From assembly GCF_900172215.1 (NCBI RefSeq), contig NZ_FWFP01000002.1, forward strand, positions 248,001 through 312,000: a DNA stretch of 64,000 nucleotides, written 5' to 3'. The notes beneath the pieces were generated by a model. The model did not search any database and was not told where the DNA came from. It saw only the letters and a program-made list of their open reading frames with translations. Shown here one piece after another: positions 53,732-62,619 of the stretch. The stretch is from Ruegeria meonggei (GTDB lineage Bacteria > Pseudomonadota > Alphaproteobacteria > Rhodobacterales > Rhodobacteraceae). Within the stretch, counting starts at the first letter, position 1. Each line of letters opens with the position of its first letter. Made by a program: the position numbers and the translations under genes.

Positions 53732-54069
53732 CAGTGCATCCGCCCGCCGGTGGGAACGTCGCCATCCGGCCCGATCAGCACGATCTCCCCCTGTTCGTCC
53801 GGCAGTCCCAGCACCAGGACTTCGGACATAAACTTGCCGATCTGGCGCGGCGGAAAGTTAACCACAGCCATCACTTGCTTGCCGACCAAAGACACCGGAT
53901 CGTAATGCGCGGTGATCTGGGCCGAGGTTTTACGCTCTCCAATATCGTCGCCAAAATCGATCCACATCTTGATCGCGGGCTTGCGCGCCTCGGGGTACGG
54001 TTCGGCCCGGGTTACTTCACCCACACGGATGTCGACCTTAGCAAAGTCGTCGAATGAAATCTCACTCAC
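53731..54069 (-). CDS. csaA: CsaA-type tRNA-binding protein
   Basis: 112 residues. The tRNA-binding OB-fold is clear (FDDFAKVDIRVGEVTRAEPY near the start, RQIGKFMSEVLVLGLPD near the end). Length is like Bacillus CsaA (110), a chaperone-like, tRNA-binding protein of uncertain function. A GTG at 54069 is the start, with AGGAG 7 bases upstream; it overlaps the last codons of proC. Translational coupling to proC and the hydroxyacid dehydrogenase is likely. Confidence 0.87.
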   Translation of the reverse strand: MSEISFDDFAKVDIRVGEVTRAEPYPEARKPAIKMWIDFGDDIGERKTSAQITAHYDPVSLVGKQVMAVVNFPPRQIGKFMSEVLVLGLPDEQGEIVLIGPDGDVPTGGRMH

Positions 54070-54877
54070 GAGACAGCTCCTTGGATCGGTCGGTTGCCGC
54101 TTTGACCGCGCGGTGCAGTAGATCGGGAAACCCCTGGTCTTCATGCATCAGAACCTCAAGCGCGGCTTGAGTGGTCCCGTTGGGAGAGGTCACGTTGATG
54201 CGCAATTGCGACGGGTCCTCATCAGCAGCCACTGCCAACGCCCCTGCCCCCGCGACTGTGGATTTGGCGAGCTTCATCGCCAGATCATGCGGCAAACCCT
54301 GTGCCTGCCCGGCTGCAGCCAGCGTTTCGATCAGGTGAAAGACATAGGCCGGACCAGACCCGCTGAGGCCGGTGACGGCGTCAATCTGCGTTTCGTGATC
54401 CAGGCGAACGGTTTCACCAATGGCCGACAGCAGGGTCTCAGCCAGCGCAACATCTGCGTCAGCGGTCACCGGGTTACCAATCAACGCGGTGATTCCCTGC
54501 CGGATCGCCGCAGGCGTGTTTGGCATGGCGCGCACGATCGGAGTACTTTCACCCAGCACGCCTTCGAACGTGGCAATCGACGTGCCCGCAGCGACCGAGA
54601 TGAAAAGGCTTTTGCCACCGCCCAACGCTTTGATCGCAGGCAAAGCGTCACCCATCATCTGTGGTTTCACGGCGACAAGTACAACTGCCGGGGTCTCGGG
54701 GAGTGGCGTGTTGATGTTAACGCCCTGTGCCTTCAGCCAGTCCGAGGGGTTCGGATCAATCACCCAGACCGCTGACGCAGGAAGACCATGCTCTAACCAT
54801 CCGGCGAGCATGGCCGATCCCATCTTGCCGCATCCCAGAAGCACCAGCCCCTGTTCGGCGACACGTGACATGTCCAT
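54062..54877 (-). CDS. proC: Pyrroline-5-carboxylate reductase
   Basis: 271 residues. N-terminal Rossmann motif LLGCGKMGSAM and the C-terminal GSGPAYVF region are diagnostic. It makes proline from pyrroline-5-carboxylate with NAD(P)H, the reverse direction of the putA pathway at 5-8.6 kb. It follows the YbjN gene by 39 bp and overlaps csaA, so a ybjN-proC-csaA-dehydrogenase operon is likely. Confidence 0.95.
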   Translation of the reverse strand: MDMSRVAEQGLVLLGCGKMGSAMLAGWLEHGLPASAVWVIDPNPSDWLKAQGVNINTPLPETPAVVLVAVKPQMMGDALPAIKALGGGKSLFISVAAGTSIATFEGVLGESTPIVRAMPNTPAAIRQGITALIGNPVTADADVALAETLLSAIGETVRLDHETQIDAVTGLSGSGPAYVFHLIETLAAAGQAQGLPHDLAMKLAKSTVAGAGALAVAADEDPSQLRINVTSPNGTTQAALEVLMHEDQGFPDLLHRAVKAATDRSKELSRE

Positions 54878-54916
54878 GATTGCCCCTCCGCTTAGACATC
54901 GCTTTGGGGCAAAGGT

Positions 54917-55417
54917 TTACGCGCGGCCGTAGGCCTCTGCAATGGCGACTTGCATTGCGTCTTCGGGGGTACGGTTGCCCCATGTGACGAGTTGGATCGC
55001 CGGGTAATAGCGTTCGGCGCTCAGCACTGCTGCGGTGATCATCGTGTCGATCTGCTCCGGGCTGGCCATCTGCCCGCCGGCCAGAACCAGACCATAGCGG
55101 TAGACCATCAGCTTTTGGTTGGCCCAGTAGGTGAATGCCCCGGCCCAGCACTGATCATTCATCTTGTTCAGCAGCTCATACAGGATGGTCTCGCGTTCTG
55201 ACGGCGGCTCCATCTCGAACGAGCAAACCATGCGCAGTGTCTCGTCATAGTTGGACCAGGCCAAAGTGATCGAATATGTGCGCCACTGCCCTTCAACAGC
55301 CATCGCAATCTGATCATCTCCGATCCGGTCAAAGTCCCAGTCGTGATGTTCAGCAAGATGTTCAACAATATCGATAGGATGAAGGTCTTCTTCCAGAAAC
55401 TGTTCGGAAAGGGCCAT
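54917..55417 (-). CDS. YbjN domain-containing protein
   Basis: 166 residues with the YbjN fold: WDFDRIGDDQIAMAVEGQW, then a middle beta-rich part (YSITLAWSNYDETLRMVCSF) and a long helix with WAGAFTYWANQKLMVYRYGL. Function is not established; YbjN in E. coli affects motility and stress. First gene of the proC operon. Confidence 0.85.
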   Translation of the reverse strand: MALSEQFLEEDLHPIDIVEHLAEHHDWDFDRIGDDQIAMAVEGQWRTYSITLAWSNYDETLRMVCSFEMEPPSERETILYELLNKMNDQCWAGAFTYWANQKLMVYRYGLVLAGGQMASPEQIDTMITAAVLSAERYYPAIQLVTWGNRTPEDAMQVAIAEAYGRA

Positions 55418-55742
55418 AACGTCACCTCACTACTCTCTAGCATTTTGGGACTGGCAGCGCCCCAGCGCTAGTTGCCTGCTCTACAAGCCGGGCTTCCCCC
55501 AAAGACTTGTACTAAATATGGTGCGATGTGGGTGGTGGTCTGGCAACCCCATTTGTTGGGGATAACAGCAATAAGTTGTGGACAGTTAGCAACGGCGATC
55601 AAAATATTGCCACTGCGTGTCGCTTTGTCTTGATTAAATTCTGCGACCCGTCAAACTACACCGCACGCACAACCCGATGCCTCGGGTTGCGCGGCAGATA
55701 ACTTGTCCCAAAAAAATCTGAAACCGTCGAAACGCTGGCGCG
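55418..55742. other. Intergenic region (325 bp) upstream of the ybjN-proC operon
   Basis: No credible CDS. It holds the ybjN promoter and the 3' end of the minus-strand ubiK gene. Inverted repeats: CCCCA-n5-TGGGG (55547-55561) and an 8-bp perfect hairpin CAACCCGA-tgcc-TCGGGTTG (55670-55689) without a T-run. A small RNA cannot be excluded. Confidence 0.4.
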
Positions 55743-55991
55743 TTACTTGTCCAGTTTCGCTTCAAGCGCCGCGATGCGCGCTTCAAGCGCTGTATTCTCT
55801 TCGCGCGCTTTCTGCGCCATCGCACGGACAGCATCGAATTCTTCGCGCGTGACAAAGTCGCGGTCGGCCAGCCAGCGGTCGATCATCGACTTCATCGCGG
55901 TTTCGGCCTCTTCCCGTGCGCCCTGGGCAACACCCATCGCGTTGGTCATCAGTTGAGATACGTCATCTAGAATCTTGTTGCGGGTTTGCAT
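55743..55991 (-). CDS. ubiK: UbiK/BMFP family accessory factor
   Basis: 82 residues: N-terminal helix (KILDDVSQLMTNAMGVAQ) and a long C-terminal coiled coil (VRAMAQKAREENTALEARIA). This is the BMFP/YqiC fold; E. coli UbiK binds lipids and assists aerobic ubiquinone synthesis. The gene is single and divergent from lgt with 97 bp between. Confidence 0.87.
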   Translation of the reverse strand: MQTRNKILDDVSQLMTNAMGVAQGAREEAETAMKSMIDRWLADRDFVTREEFDAVRAMAQKAREENTALEARIAALEAKLDK

Positions 55992-56088
55992 GGCTTTACT
56001 CCGATATCGCGGTTTGTCTCTATATGGGTAAAGATTGGCTCGGGCTCAAGGTTGACTTGCCCCGCAAACCCCGGGCAATGAGACGCAC

Positions 56089-56976
56089 ATGCAGGCTGTT
56101 CTAAATTTCCCCGATCTGTCGCCCGAATTGTTCTCGATCTCAGTGTTCGGGTTCGAGTTCGCCCTAAGGTGGTACGCACTGGCCTATATCGCCGGTATTC
56201 TGATCGCATGGCGGTTAGGGGTAATGGCGCTAAAACGTCCCGCCTTGTGGCCAAACAACAAGCCGCCGATGCAGGCCGCGCAACTAGAGGATCTGATCAC
56301 CTGGATCATCTTGGGCGTGATTTTGGGTGGACGGCTGGGGTTTGTCTTGTTTTATCAGCCCGGCTATTATCTTTCGAACCCGATTGAGATTCTAAAGGTC
56401 TGGCAGGGCGGCATGGCCTTTCATGGCGGATTGCTGGGGGTCGTGGTCGCCTCTTACCTTTTTGCGCGGCGCTATCAAATTCCGGTTCTGTCCATGGCAG
56501 ATCTGATTGCGCATACAGTACCACCGGGGTTGTTGCTGGGGCGGCTGGCAAACTTCATCAATGCTGAGCTTTGGGGTCGACCCAGCGAATTGCCATGGGC
56601 CGTCGTGTTTCCAGGCCCGGCTGCACAGGATTGCCCTGGTGTCTTGGCCGGAATGTGCGCGCGACATCCTTCACAACTATACGAAGCCGCGCTGGAAGGC
56701 TTGCTGCTGGGGGCGTTGCTTTTGTGGTTGGCCTATCGGCGCGGCGCGTTCCACAGACGTGGTCTGATCTTGGGGATATTCCTTGCAGGTTATGGCGCCT
56801 CACGTTTTTTCATCGAATTCTTCCGACAGCCCGACGCACAGTTCATAGCGCCCGGTAACCCACTGGGGCTGGCGTTGCATGTCGGTGGTCACGGCCTGAC
56901 AATGGGACAATTGTTGTCGCTGCCTATGATCGCGCTTGGGCTGTGGTTTGCCCTGCGTGCGCGTTCCACGCAATGA
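56089..56976 (+). CDS. lgt: Prolipoprotein diacylglyceryl transferase
   Basis: 295-residue polytopic inner-membrane enzyme that adds diacylglycerol to the lipobox cysteine of prolipoproteins. The Lgt signature [15 protein letters not shown] with its catalytic Arg/Asn region is present, and the N-terminal [17 protein letters not shown] is typical. First gene of a three-gene operon: its stop overlaps the next start (ATGA). The pathway matters for the lipoproteins predicted elsewhere in this window. Confidence 0.96.
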   Translation: MQAVLNFPDLSPELFSISVFGFEFALRWYALAYIAGILIAWRLGVMALKRPALWPNNKPPMQAAQLEDLITWIILGVILGGRLGFVLFYQPGYYLSNPIEILKVWQGGMAFHGGLLGVVVASYLFARRYQIPVLSMADLIAHTVPPGLLLGRLANFINAELWGRPSELPWAVVFPGPAAQDCPGVLAGMCARHPSQLYEAALEGLLLGALLLWLAYRRGAFHRRGLILGIFLAGYGASRFFIEFFRQPDAQFIAPGNPLGLALHVGGHGLTMGQLLSLPMIALGLWFALRARSTQ

Positions 56977-58040
56977 GCCTGACGGATCACCTGTTGGCGC
57001 GTATCGCTCATGACGGTCCGATAACTGTTGCCGACTATATGACCGAATGTCTGCTGCACCCGACACATGGGTACTACACCACGCGGGACCCGCTGGGCAC
57101 GCAAGGAGATTTCATCACAGCCCCGGAAGTGAGCCAGATGTTCGGCGAGCTGATCGGGCTGAGCCTTGCACAAAGCTGGCTGAATCAAGGCCACCCTGAC
57201 CACTTTGTTCTGGCCGAGCTCGGGCCGGGTCGCGGCACCTTGATGGCTGACATCCTGCGGGCCACACGCAGCGTTCCGGGCTTTCACGATGCGGTCGAGG
57301 TTGCGCTGCTGGAAGCCTCGCCTACCCTGCAGAACCTTCAGGCACAGACGCTGAAAGACTACGCGCCGCGCTGGATCGAATCCGTCGCCGACCTGCCCGA
57401 ATCTCCGCTGTTTCTGGTTGCTAACGAATTCTTTGACGCTTTGCCGATCCGCCAGTTCCTGCGCGATGGGGACAGCTGGCGCGAGCGGCTGATTGGTGTG
57501 GAAGATGGCGCGCTGACCTACGGGCTTGGTCCGCGGGTCCCGCAGATTGCGTTGAAGCACCGGCTGGACGACACAAAAAACGGCGACCTGGTCGAACTTT
57601 GCGCGGCGGCGATTCCGATCATCACCGTGATCGCGGGGCGAATCGGCACTCATGGCGGAGCTGGATTGATTGTGGACTATGGTGATTGGCATTCGCTGGG
57701 CGATACGTTTCAGGCCCTCAAAGCGCATGAGCGCGCCAACCCGCTGGCGGCGCCAGGCCAGTCCGATTTGACGGCGCATGTGGATTTCGAACCCCTGGCA
57801 CTTGCTGCCCGCGCTGCCGGGTGCGCCTATACACGACTGACGCCACAGGGCGTGTTTCTGGAACGGCTGGGGATCAGCACCCGCGCGCAAGCTCTGTCCG
57901 CGCCACTCGGCGGGTCTGAGCTTGATACGCTGGTCAGCGCACATCGCCGGTTGACGCACCCTGATGAAATGGGAAACCTGTTCAAAGTGCTGGGCCTCTA
58001 CCCATCGCCATCCTCACCGCCACCGGGACTTGAGCCATGA
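56973..58040 (+). CDS. SAM-dependent methyltransferase, MidA/NDUFAF7 family
   Basis: 355 residues. The DUF185 fold is recognised by [20 protein letters not shown], a SAM motif [15 protein letters not shown], and [14 protein letters not shown]. The eukaryotic orthologue NDUFAF7/MidA methylates an arginine of a complex I subunit; a similar target is possible here. It overlaps lgt by 4 bp upstream and pgeF by 4 bp downstream. Confidence 0.9.
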   Translation: MSLTDHLLARIAHDGPITVADYMTECLLHPTHGYYTTRDPLGTQGDFITAPEVSQMFGELIGLSLAQSWLNQGHPDHFVLAELGPGRGTLMADILRATRSVPGFHDAVEVALLEASPTLQNLQAQTLKDYAPRWIESVADLPESPLFLVANEFFDALPIRQFLRDGDSWRERLIGVEDGALTYGLGPRVPQIALKHRLDDTKNGDLVELCAAAIPIITVIAGRIGTHGGAGLIVDYGDWHSLGDTFQALKAHERANPLAAPGQSDLTAHVDFEPLALAARAAGCAYTRLTPQGVFLERLGISTRAQALSAPLGGSELDTLVSAHRRLTHPDEMGNLFKVLGLYPSPSSPPPGLEP

Positions 58041-58795
58041 CATTGGAAATTCTGACTTCGGATATGTTGTCGCCTGTGCGTCACGGGTTCTTCAGCCGCC
58101 GCGGCGGCGCCTCTTCCGGGGTTTTTTCAGGCCTCAACTGTGGCTACGGCTCATCCGATCAGACCGAGGCGGTCTCTGTCAATCGGACCCGTGTGGCCAA
58201 CGCAATGGATGTTTCCCCCGAGGCGCTGATCAGTGTTCATCAGGTCCACTCACCCACTGTTTTGACGATCGATAGCCCAATCAACGGCGACAAGCCCAAA
58301 GCGGACGCCGTGGTGACGGCAACCCCCGGACTGGCCCTTACGATTCTCACGGCGGACTGTCAGCCGGTACTTTTTGCCGACGCACAAGCAAACGTGATCG
58401 GGGCGGCGCATGCCGGATGGCGCGGCGCCCTGGATGGCGTGCTTGAGGCGACGCTTGACGCGATGGAGGAACTGGGTGCAAAACGCGAAAATACAGCGGC
58501 TGTAATCGGGCCCACAATCTCTCAGCAGGCTTATGAAGTCGGGCCTGAATTTCTGGACGATTTCGTCGCAGAATCAGCTGAAAACCTAAGGTTTTTCGCA
58601 AACGGAGCCGGGGACAGGCTACAATTCGACCTGCCCGCTTTTGGGCTGCACAGATTGCGACAAGCCGGGATCGGACAGGCGGAATGGACGCGCCACTGCA
58701 CCTATTCGGATCCAGACAGGTTCTATTCGTATCGCCGGGCGACCCATGCGAAAGAAGCAGACTATGGCCGCCTGATTTCTGTCATTAAATTATAA
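58037..58795 (+). CDS. pgeF: Peptidoglycan editing factor / laccase-domain protein
   Basis: 252 residues of the DUF152/YfiH family. Metal-binding residues: HQVHSPTV (His), TADCQPVLFAD (Cys), AAHAGWRG (His). Members act on purine nucleosides (FAMIN-type) or clear mis-incorporated serine from peptidoglycan precursors (YfiH/PgeF). Which applies here is not shown. Last gene of the lgt operon; terminator-like hairpin follows. Confidence 0.9.
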   Translation: MTLEILTSDMLSPVRHGFFSRRGGASSGVFSGLNCGYGSSDQTEAVSVNRTRVANAMDVSPEALISVHQVHSPTVLTIDSPINGDKPKADAVVTATPGLALTILTADCQPVLFADAQANVIGAAHAGWRGALDGVLEATLDAMEELGAKRENTAAVIGPTISQQAYEVGPEFLDDFVAESAENLRFFANGAGDRLQFDLPAFGLHRLRQAGIGQAEWTRHCTYSDPDRFYSYRRATHAKEADYGRLISVIKL

Positions 58796-58808
58796 GTCTC
58801 GCCCCAAT

Positions 58809-58840
58809 TGTGGCGATATGGCCGCTTTTTCGCCACATTT
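58809..58840 (+). terminator. Terminator-like hairpin after lgt-midA-pgeF
   Basis: TGTGGCGA and TCGCCACA form a perfect 8-bp stem around a 13-base loop, followed by TTTAG. It lies 13 bp after the pgeF stop. Confidence 0.65.
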
Positions 58841-59063
58841 AGTGTGTCTATTCGAGTCGGAGCAATTTGATTTTTATTGTCCTCTCTCAGGTGTTTACTA
58901 GTTGGTGCTTCCTCAGAGTGTGACAGCTTTAATGAAGAGGAAATGTACGGCTTCGGTAGTCCTGAATTCATCCCCTACTAGCCTTATCACCGCCGTATTG
59001 GTCGGCCAGGTTACGGCTTATAGGGACCAGGGGCATCAGACCCCAAACCAGCAGGATGATAAA

Positions 59064-59192
59064 ATGAAGCCAAAATCTCGCTTCCTTAATGCGGTGGTCG
59101 AGGCCACCAAAGAGAACGAACTGGAGATGCCCTGGAAACGGGTTTCCAGTAACTCGGTCAGAGTTGCACGCCGGCTGGCAACGCGACGCTGA
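59064..59192 (+). CDS. Small hypothetical protein, 42 residues
   Basis: GCAGGAT precedes an ATG. The product begins MKPKSRFLNAVVEATK and continues with MPWKRVSSNSVRVARRL, a short amphipathic helix and a basic tail. I believe similar 40-50 residue proteins occur in other Rhodobacterales, so it may be real; it lacks any assigned role. It stands alone between pgeF and the Hint-domain gene, with a 268-bp leader. Confidence 0.5.
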   Translation: MKPKSRFLNAVVEATKENELEMPWKRVSSNSVRVARRLATRR

Positions 59193-59524
59193 TCACTAAG
59201 GCCCGGGGAGCCAAGCTGCCGGTTCCCAGAGTCAAGACGCGCAACGGAGGGGTGCTCCGATCCGCTGTGCGACCAGCCGCAAGTTTTTGCGCGGCGTGGG
59301 TTCGGAGCGTGTGTGCGTAGGTAATTTTCGCCTGCGTTTTTACGAGTTTGTCTGGGGGGTCAATGTGTTGACCATTAGTGTGCAAGGTATATTCGCGATG
59401 CGCGACCGGTTTTGGTCGCGGCTCTGTGGTAACCCTTCTCATTCAAGACAAAGAAAAACCGATCGGGCGGACCTACACAGGGGTTCAGTCTGCCTGAACG
59501 GATGTTAGAGGGGTCGGAATAACC
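59193..59524. other. Intergenic region (332 bp) before the Hint-domain gene
   Basis: No credible CDS. A perfect hairpin CGCGACC-ggtttt-GGTCGCG (59401-59420) is the only strong structure. A TTGACC/TATATT pair at 59368-59393 has a 14-bp spacer and is probably not a standard promoter. The 59525 gene start follows AGAGGGG. Confidence 0.4.
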
Positions 59525-60307
59525 ATGACTATTCCATATTCTTTGTCCCGCGCTGCCAGAAATGCCGTTGGAACTTCGGTAGTTCTGCGCGATGCGCCAA
59601 GGCCAACAACAAAGCAAAAGGCGCAGTTGCGCCGCTATGAAGTCAGTACACTGATGAAAAACGGGGAAATTGCGCAGACGCGCCATATTGCCCCCGCTCT
59701 GCCTGTATTCGAGGATGCGTTCTGCGCTTTCACACGCGGGTCGCTGGTGGAAACCGAAAGCGGTCCGATGGCAATCGAGGACCTGCTGCCCGGCGACACA
59801 GTGCTGACGCAGGATGGCACTTCCGAAACTGTCGTGTGGAAAGGGTCAGTGACTTTGATCCCGGGGCGTGTGGATTCCAGGGGCCGAACACGCCCGCTGA
59901 CACGGATCATGGCAGATACGTTCGGGATGCAAAAACCGCTGTCTGGCGTGATTGCTGGCCCGTCTGCACGGCTGGTAGGCACGCCCGGCCATCTGCGCCA
60001 CATCCACGGCGACGATCAGGTTCTGACCCCGGTTCATGAGTTTCAGGACGGGATGAGTGTTATCGAGACACTGCCACCGACGCCCATCGAACTGTTTCAT
60101 ATCTGCCTGAAACGGCATTCAGTCATTCGGGTCGACGGGTTGCAATTCGAATCCTACCATCCCGGTATCAACGCGGTGCGCAGGATCAGCCATTCGCTAC
60201 GGTCGATCTATCTGAACCTGTTCGCGCATGTCGATTCGCTGAACGATTTCGGCCCGCTGGCCATGCCGCGTGCCGGCGACGGCGAGATGGACGCACTGAC
60301 AGCCTAA
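59525..60307 (+). CDS. Hint-domain protein
   Basis: 260 residues. A Hedgehog/intein (Hint) domain begins near residue 65: FCAFTRGSLVET carries the putative nucleophilic Cys, followed by PMAIEDLLPGDTVLT, and the domain ends near a conserved HP (SYHPGIN). In Rhodobacterales such domains occur alone or in secreted calcium-binding proteins and may self-cleave. Residues before Cys form a short linker. No partner gene with repeats is adjacent. Catalytic competence is not shown. Confidence 0.82.
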   Translation: MTIPYSLSRAARNAVGTSVVLRDAPRPTTKQKAQLRRYEVSTLMKNGEIAQTRHIAPALPVFEDAFCAFTRGSLVETESGPMAIEDLLPGDTVLTQDGTSETVVWKGSVTLIPGRVDSRGRTRPLTRIMADTFGMQKPLSGVIAGPSARLVGTPGHLRHIHGDDQVLTPVHEFQDGMSVIETLPPTPIELFHICLKRHSVIRVDGLQFESYHPGINAVRRISHSLRSIYLNLFAHVDSLNDFGPLAMPRAGDGEMDALTA

Positions 60308-60368
60308 GACCGAAGAAACTGCAATGTGGGGGCATTATGCAGCTGATAATAAGTTGGGTACTTTCGCT

Positions 60369-60395
60369 GATGGTGGCAGCCTTTTTGCCACCATC
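60369..60395. terminator. Strong inverted repeat between convergent genes
   Basis: GATGGTGGCA and TGCCACCATC form a perfect 10-bp stem with a 7-base loop between the Hint-domain and Lrp genes. No T-run follows on either strand, so termination efficiency is doubtful, but the position fits a shared transcription end. Confidence 0.55.
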
Positions 60396-60421
60396 AAAAC
60401 AACAAACAAAGCGGATGATGT

Positions 60422-60922
60422 TTACGCCGTCCGGCTCATTCGTTCTTCCAGAACGTCAAAAGGTACGCCGGGTTCGTCTTTTGCGCCGCGGATAACAAGC
60501 GATGTCTTGACGCTGGCCACGTTCGGCGTGGTCAGCAATTCGCCTGTCAGAAATTGCTGGAAACTGCTGAGATCCGGCGCGACGCATTTCAGGATAAAGT
60601 CCACCTCGCCATTCAGCATGTGGCACTCGCGAACCAGCGGCCATTCGCGGCAGCGTTCCTCAAAAGCGCTAAGCTCCGCTTCGGCTTGGCTTTCCAGACC
60701 AACCATAGCAAAGACCTGAACTTCGAACCCGAGTTCGCGTGAATTCACCTCGGCATGGTAGCCGCGGATCAGGCCGGATTCTTCCAAAGTACGCACACGC
60801 CGCAGACACGGCGGCGCCGAAATACCGACGCGTTTTGCCAGCTCGACGTTGGTCATACGACCGTCAGCCTGCAATTCCGCTAGAATCATGCGGTCAATCT
60901 CATCCAGCCGAGTCGCGACCAT
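60422..60922 (-). CDS. Lrp/AsnC family transcriptional regulator
   Basis: 166 residues: AsnC-type helix-turn-helix (LDEIDRMILAELQADGRM, then VELAKRVGISAPPCLRRVR) and a C-terminal RAM domain. ATG 60922 has GGAG 6 bases upstream; a TTG one codon earlier is possible. It is divergent from trxB with 226 bp between, an arrangement common in this order. Target genes are unknown; it is distinct from PutR at 4.6 kb. Confidence 0.9.
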   Translation of the reverse strand: MVATRLDEIDRMILAELQADGRMTNVELAKRVGISAPPCLRRVRTLEESGLIRGYHAEVNSRELGFEVQVFAMVGLESQAEAELSAFEERCREWPLVRECHMLNGEVDFILKCVAPDLSSFQQFLTGELLTTPNVASVKTSLVIRGAKDEPGVPFDVLEERMSRTA

Positions 60923-61148
60923 CAAATGCTCCTGATTTTTTCGGTTGTTATATCAGCACCCGGAAGATGCGCAATAATCTTTCGTGCTTGCGCAATATTG
61001 TTTATTTTCAATGTTCTTTTTTTTGCGCTCTGCACCGCGTGCATAGCGGATACAAATCCGGAAGGGGCTTTAAGCCCCGCCCGGTGGTCGCTATATCCAT
61101 CCGTCAGGGGCCGCGCGCCCATATCAGGCAGATCAAGCTGGGGGTACC

Positions 61149-62090
61149 ATGGCCGAAACACGACACACCAAGGTTCTGATCATCGGATCGGGACCGGCCG
61201 GTTACACTGCGGGCGTTTACGCCAGCCGTGCGATGCTGGAACCGATTTTGGTTCAGGGCATCGAGCCCGGCGGTCAGCTGACCACCACCACCGAGGTCGA
61301 GAACTGGCCCGGTGATACCGAAGTTCAGGGTCCCGACCTGATGGTCCGCATGCAAGACCACGTCAAAGCGATGGGCTGCGAGGTGATTGGCGACATCATC
61401 AGCGATCTGGACCTCAGCAAACGCCCGTTCACCGCCAAGAGCGACAGCGGCGCCACCTACACTGCCGACGCGGTCATTCTGGCCACTGGCGCACGCGCCA
61501 AATGGCTGGGTCTGCCCTCAGAAGAAAAGTTCAAGGGTTTTGGCGTCTCGGCCTGCGCCACCTGTGACGGTTTCTTCTATCGCGGGCAGGAAATCGTGGT
61601 GATCGGTGGCGGCAACACCGCCGTCGAAGAGGCACTGTTTTTGACCAATTTTGCCAGCAAGGTCACGCTGATCCACCGCCGCGATGAACTGCGTTCCGAG
61701 AAGATTCTGCAGGATCGTCTGTTTAAGAACGACAAGATCGAACCCCTGTGGTTTCACGAATTGGATGAAGTGATCGGCACTGACGCCCCGCTGGGCGTCG
61801 AAGGCGTACGCGTCAAGAACGTGAAAACCGGCGAGATCAGCGAGATCCCCTGCAAAGGCGTCTTTGTCGCCATTGGCCATGCCCCGGCCAACGAATTGGT
61901 CAAGGACTCGCTGGAGACCCACATGGGCGGATACGTGGTCACCAAGCCAGGTTCGACCGAGACCTCGGTGCCCGGCGTTTTTGCAGCAGGCGATCTGACC
62001 GATCACATCTATCGCCAGGCCGTCACCAGCGCCGGGATGGGCTGTATGGCTGCGCTGGATGCTGAACGATTTCTTGCCGAGCAGGAATAA
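61149..62090 (+). CDS. trxB: Thioredoxin reductase
   Basis: 313-residue FAD/NADPH enzyme. N-terminal FAD motif [15 protein letters not shown], redox-active disulfide Cys136/Cys139 in [13 protein letters not shown] motif [14 protein letters not shown] and C-terminal [10 protein letters not shown]. It reduces thioredoxin, the main cytosolic dithiol reductant. The ribosome-binding site upstream is weak. The downstream RES gene starts 4 bp after its stop. Confidence 0.96.
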   Translation: MAETRHTKVLIIGSGPAGYTAGVYASRAMLEPILVQGIEPGGQLTTTTEVENWPGDTEVQGPDLMVRMQDHVKAMGCEVIGDIISDLDLSKRPFTAKSDSGATYTADAVILATGARAKWLGLPSEEKFKGFGVSACATCDGFFYRGQEIVVIGGGNTAVEEALFLTNFASKVTLIHRRDELRSEKILQDRLFKNDKIEPLWFHELDEVIGTDAPLGVEGVRVKNVKTGEISEIPCKGVFVAIGHAPANELVKDSLETHMGGYVVTKPGSTETSVPGVFAAGDLTDHIYRQAVTSAGMGCMAALDAERFLAEQE

Positions 62091-62094
62091 TCCA

Positions 62095-62562
62095 ATGCTG
62101 GAATTCTCCGGTCCGGTCTGGAGAATTCTGTTTCAATCCAAGGCAAACGCCCCTTTGGCCCCTGCCCGGGCGCCAGAGGGGCGTTTTCACCATTCGGGAC
62201 AAGTGGCGCTTTATGCGTCGCTCAGCCCAGAGGGAGCCGGAATTGCAATCCGGCGTTACGTGTCGGGCGGTGATCCCCAACGGGTTCTGCAGCGGGCAAA
62301 GGTGACAATGGCGCAGATGGTTGATTTGCGCGGCCAGTCCGATGTGTCGATTGTCTGGCAGGACGTTTTTGACCGGCAGGGGCATTCTCCGACATGGAAG
62401 TTTTCAGACCAAGCGCGCGACACAGGCGCTGATGGGGTGATCTACAGCTCACGCTCTCGCCCGGATCTGAGCCATTTGGTTCTGTTCACCACATCGCCGG
62501 CGCATATCCGCACCGTTGGTCCACCGTCAAACTGGGTGCCGCCATACACAACCATAGCTTGA
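62095..62562 (+). CDS. RES-domain protein (possible NAD+-degrading toxin type)
   Basis: 155 residues. The RES family triad positions are visible: Arg30 in EGRFHHS, Glu46 in LSPEGAG and Ser118/Ser119 in GVIYSSRSR, plus VWRILFQS at the N-terminus. RES toxins degrade NAD+ and are normally paired with an upstream Xre-type antitoxin; here the upstream gene is trxB and no antitoxin gene is seen. It may be a non-toxic family member. ATG 62095 is used, 4 bp after trxB, with AGCAGGA. A terminator-like hairpin lies inside its first 100 bp. Confidence 0.75.
   Translation: MLEFSGPVWRILFQSKANAPLAPARAPEGRFHHSGQVALYASLSPEGAGIAIRRYVSGGDPQRVLQRAKVTMAQMVDLRGQSDVSIVWQDVFDRQGHSPTWKFSDQARDTGADGVIYSSRSRPDLSHLVLFTTSPAHIRTVGPPSNWVPPYTTIA
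62145..62187 (+). promoter_or_regulatory. Terminator-like hairpin inside the RES coding sequence
   Basis: AAACGCCCCT pairs perfectly over 10 bp with AGGGGCGTTT, followed by a further T; an inner TGGC...GCCA extends the fold. It lies 50-92 bp into the RES frame and 55 bp after the trxB stop. It looks like the terminator of trxB and would attenuate the RES message. Confidence 0.6.
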
Positions 62563-62619
62563 CCGCTGCGCGACGCCGTATCAGACTCGCGGCAAGGAAA
62601 GCGAACGCAGGTGATCTGA

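Noticed and set aside
59368..59393. TTGACC and TATATT pair before the Hint-domain gene
   Set aside because: 14-bp spacer and weak context; listed only under the intergenic entry.
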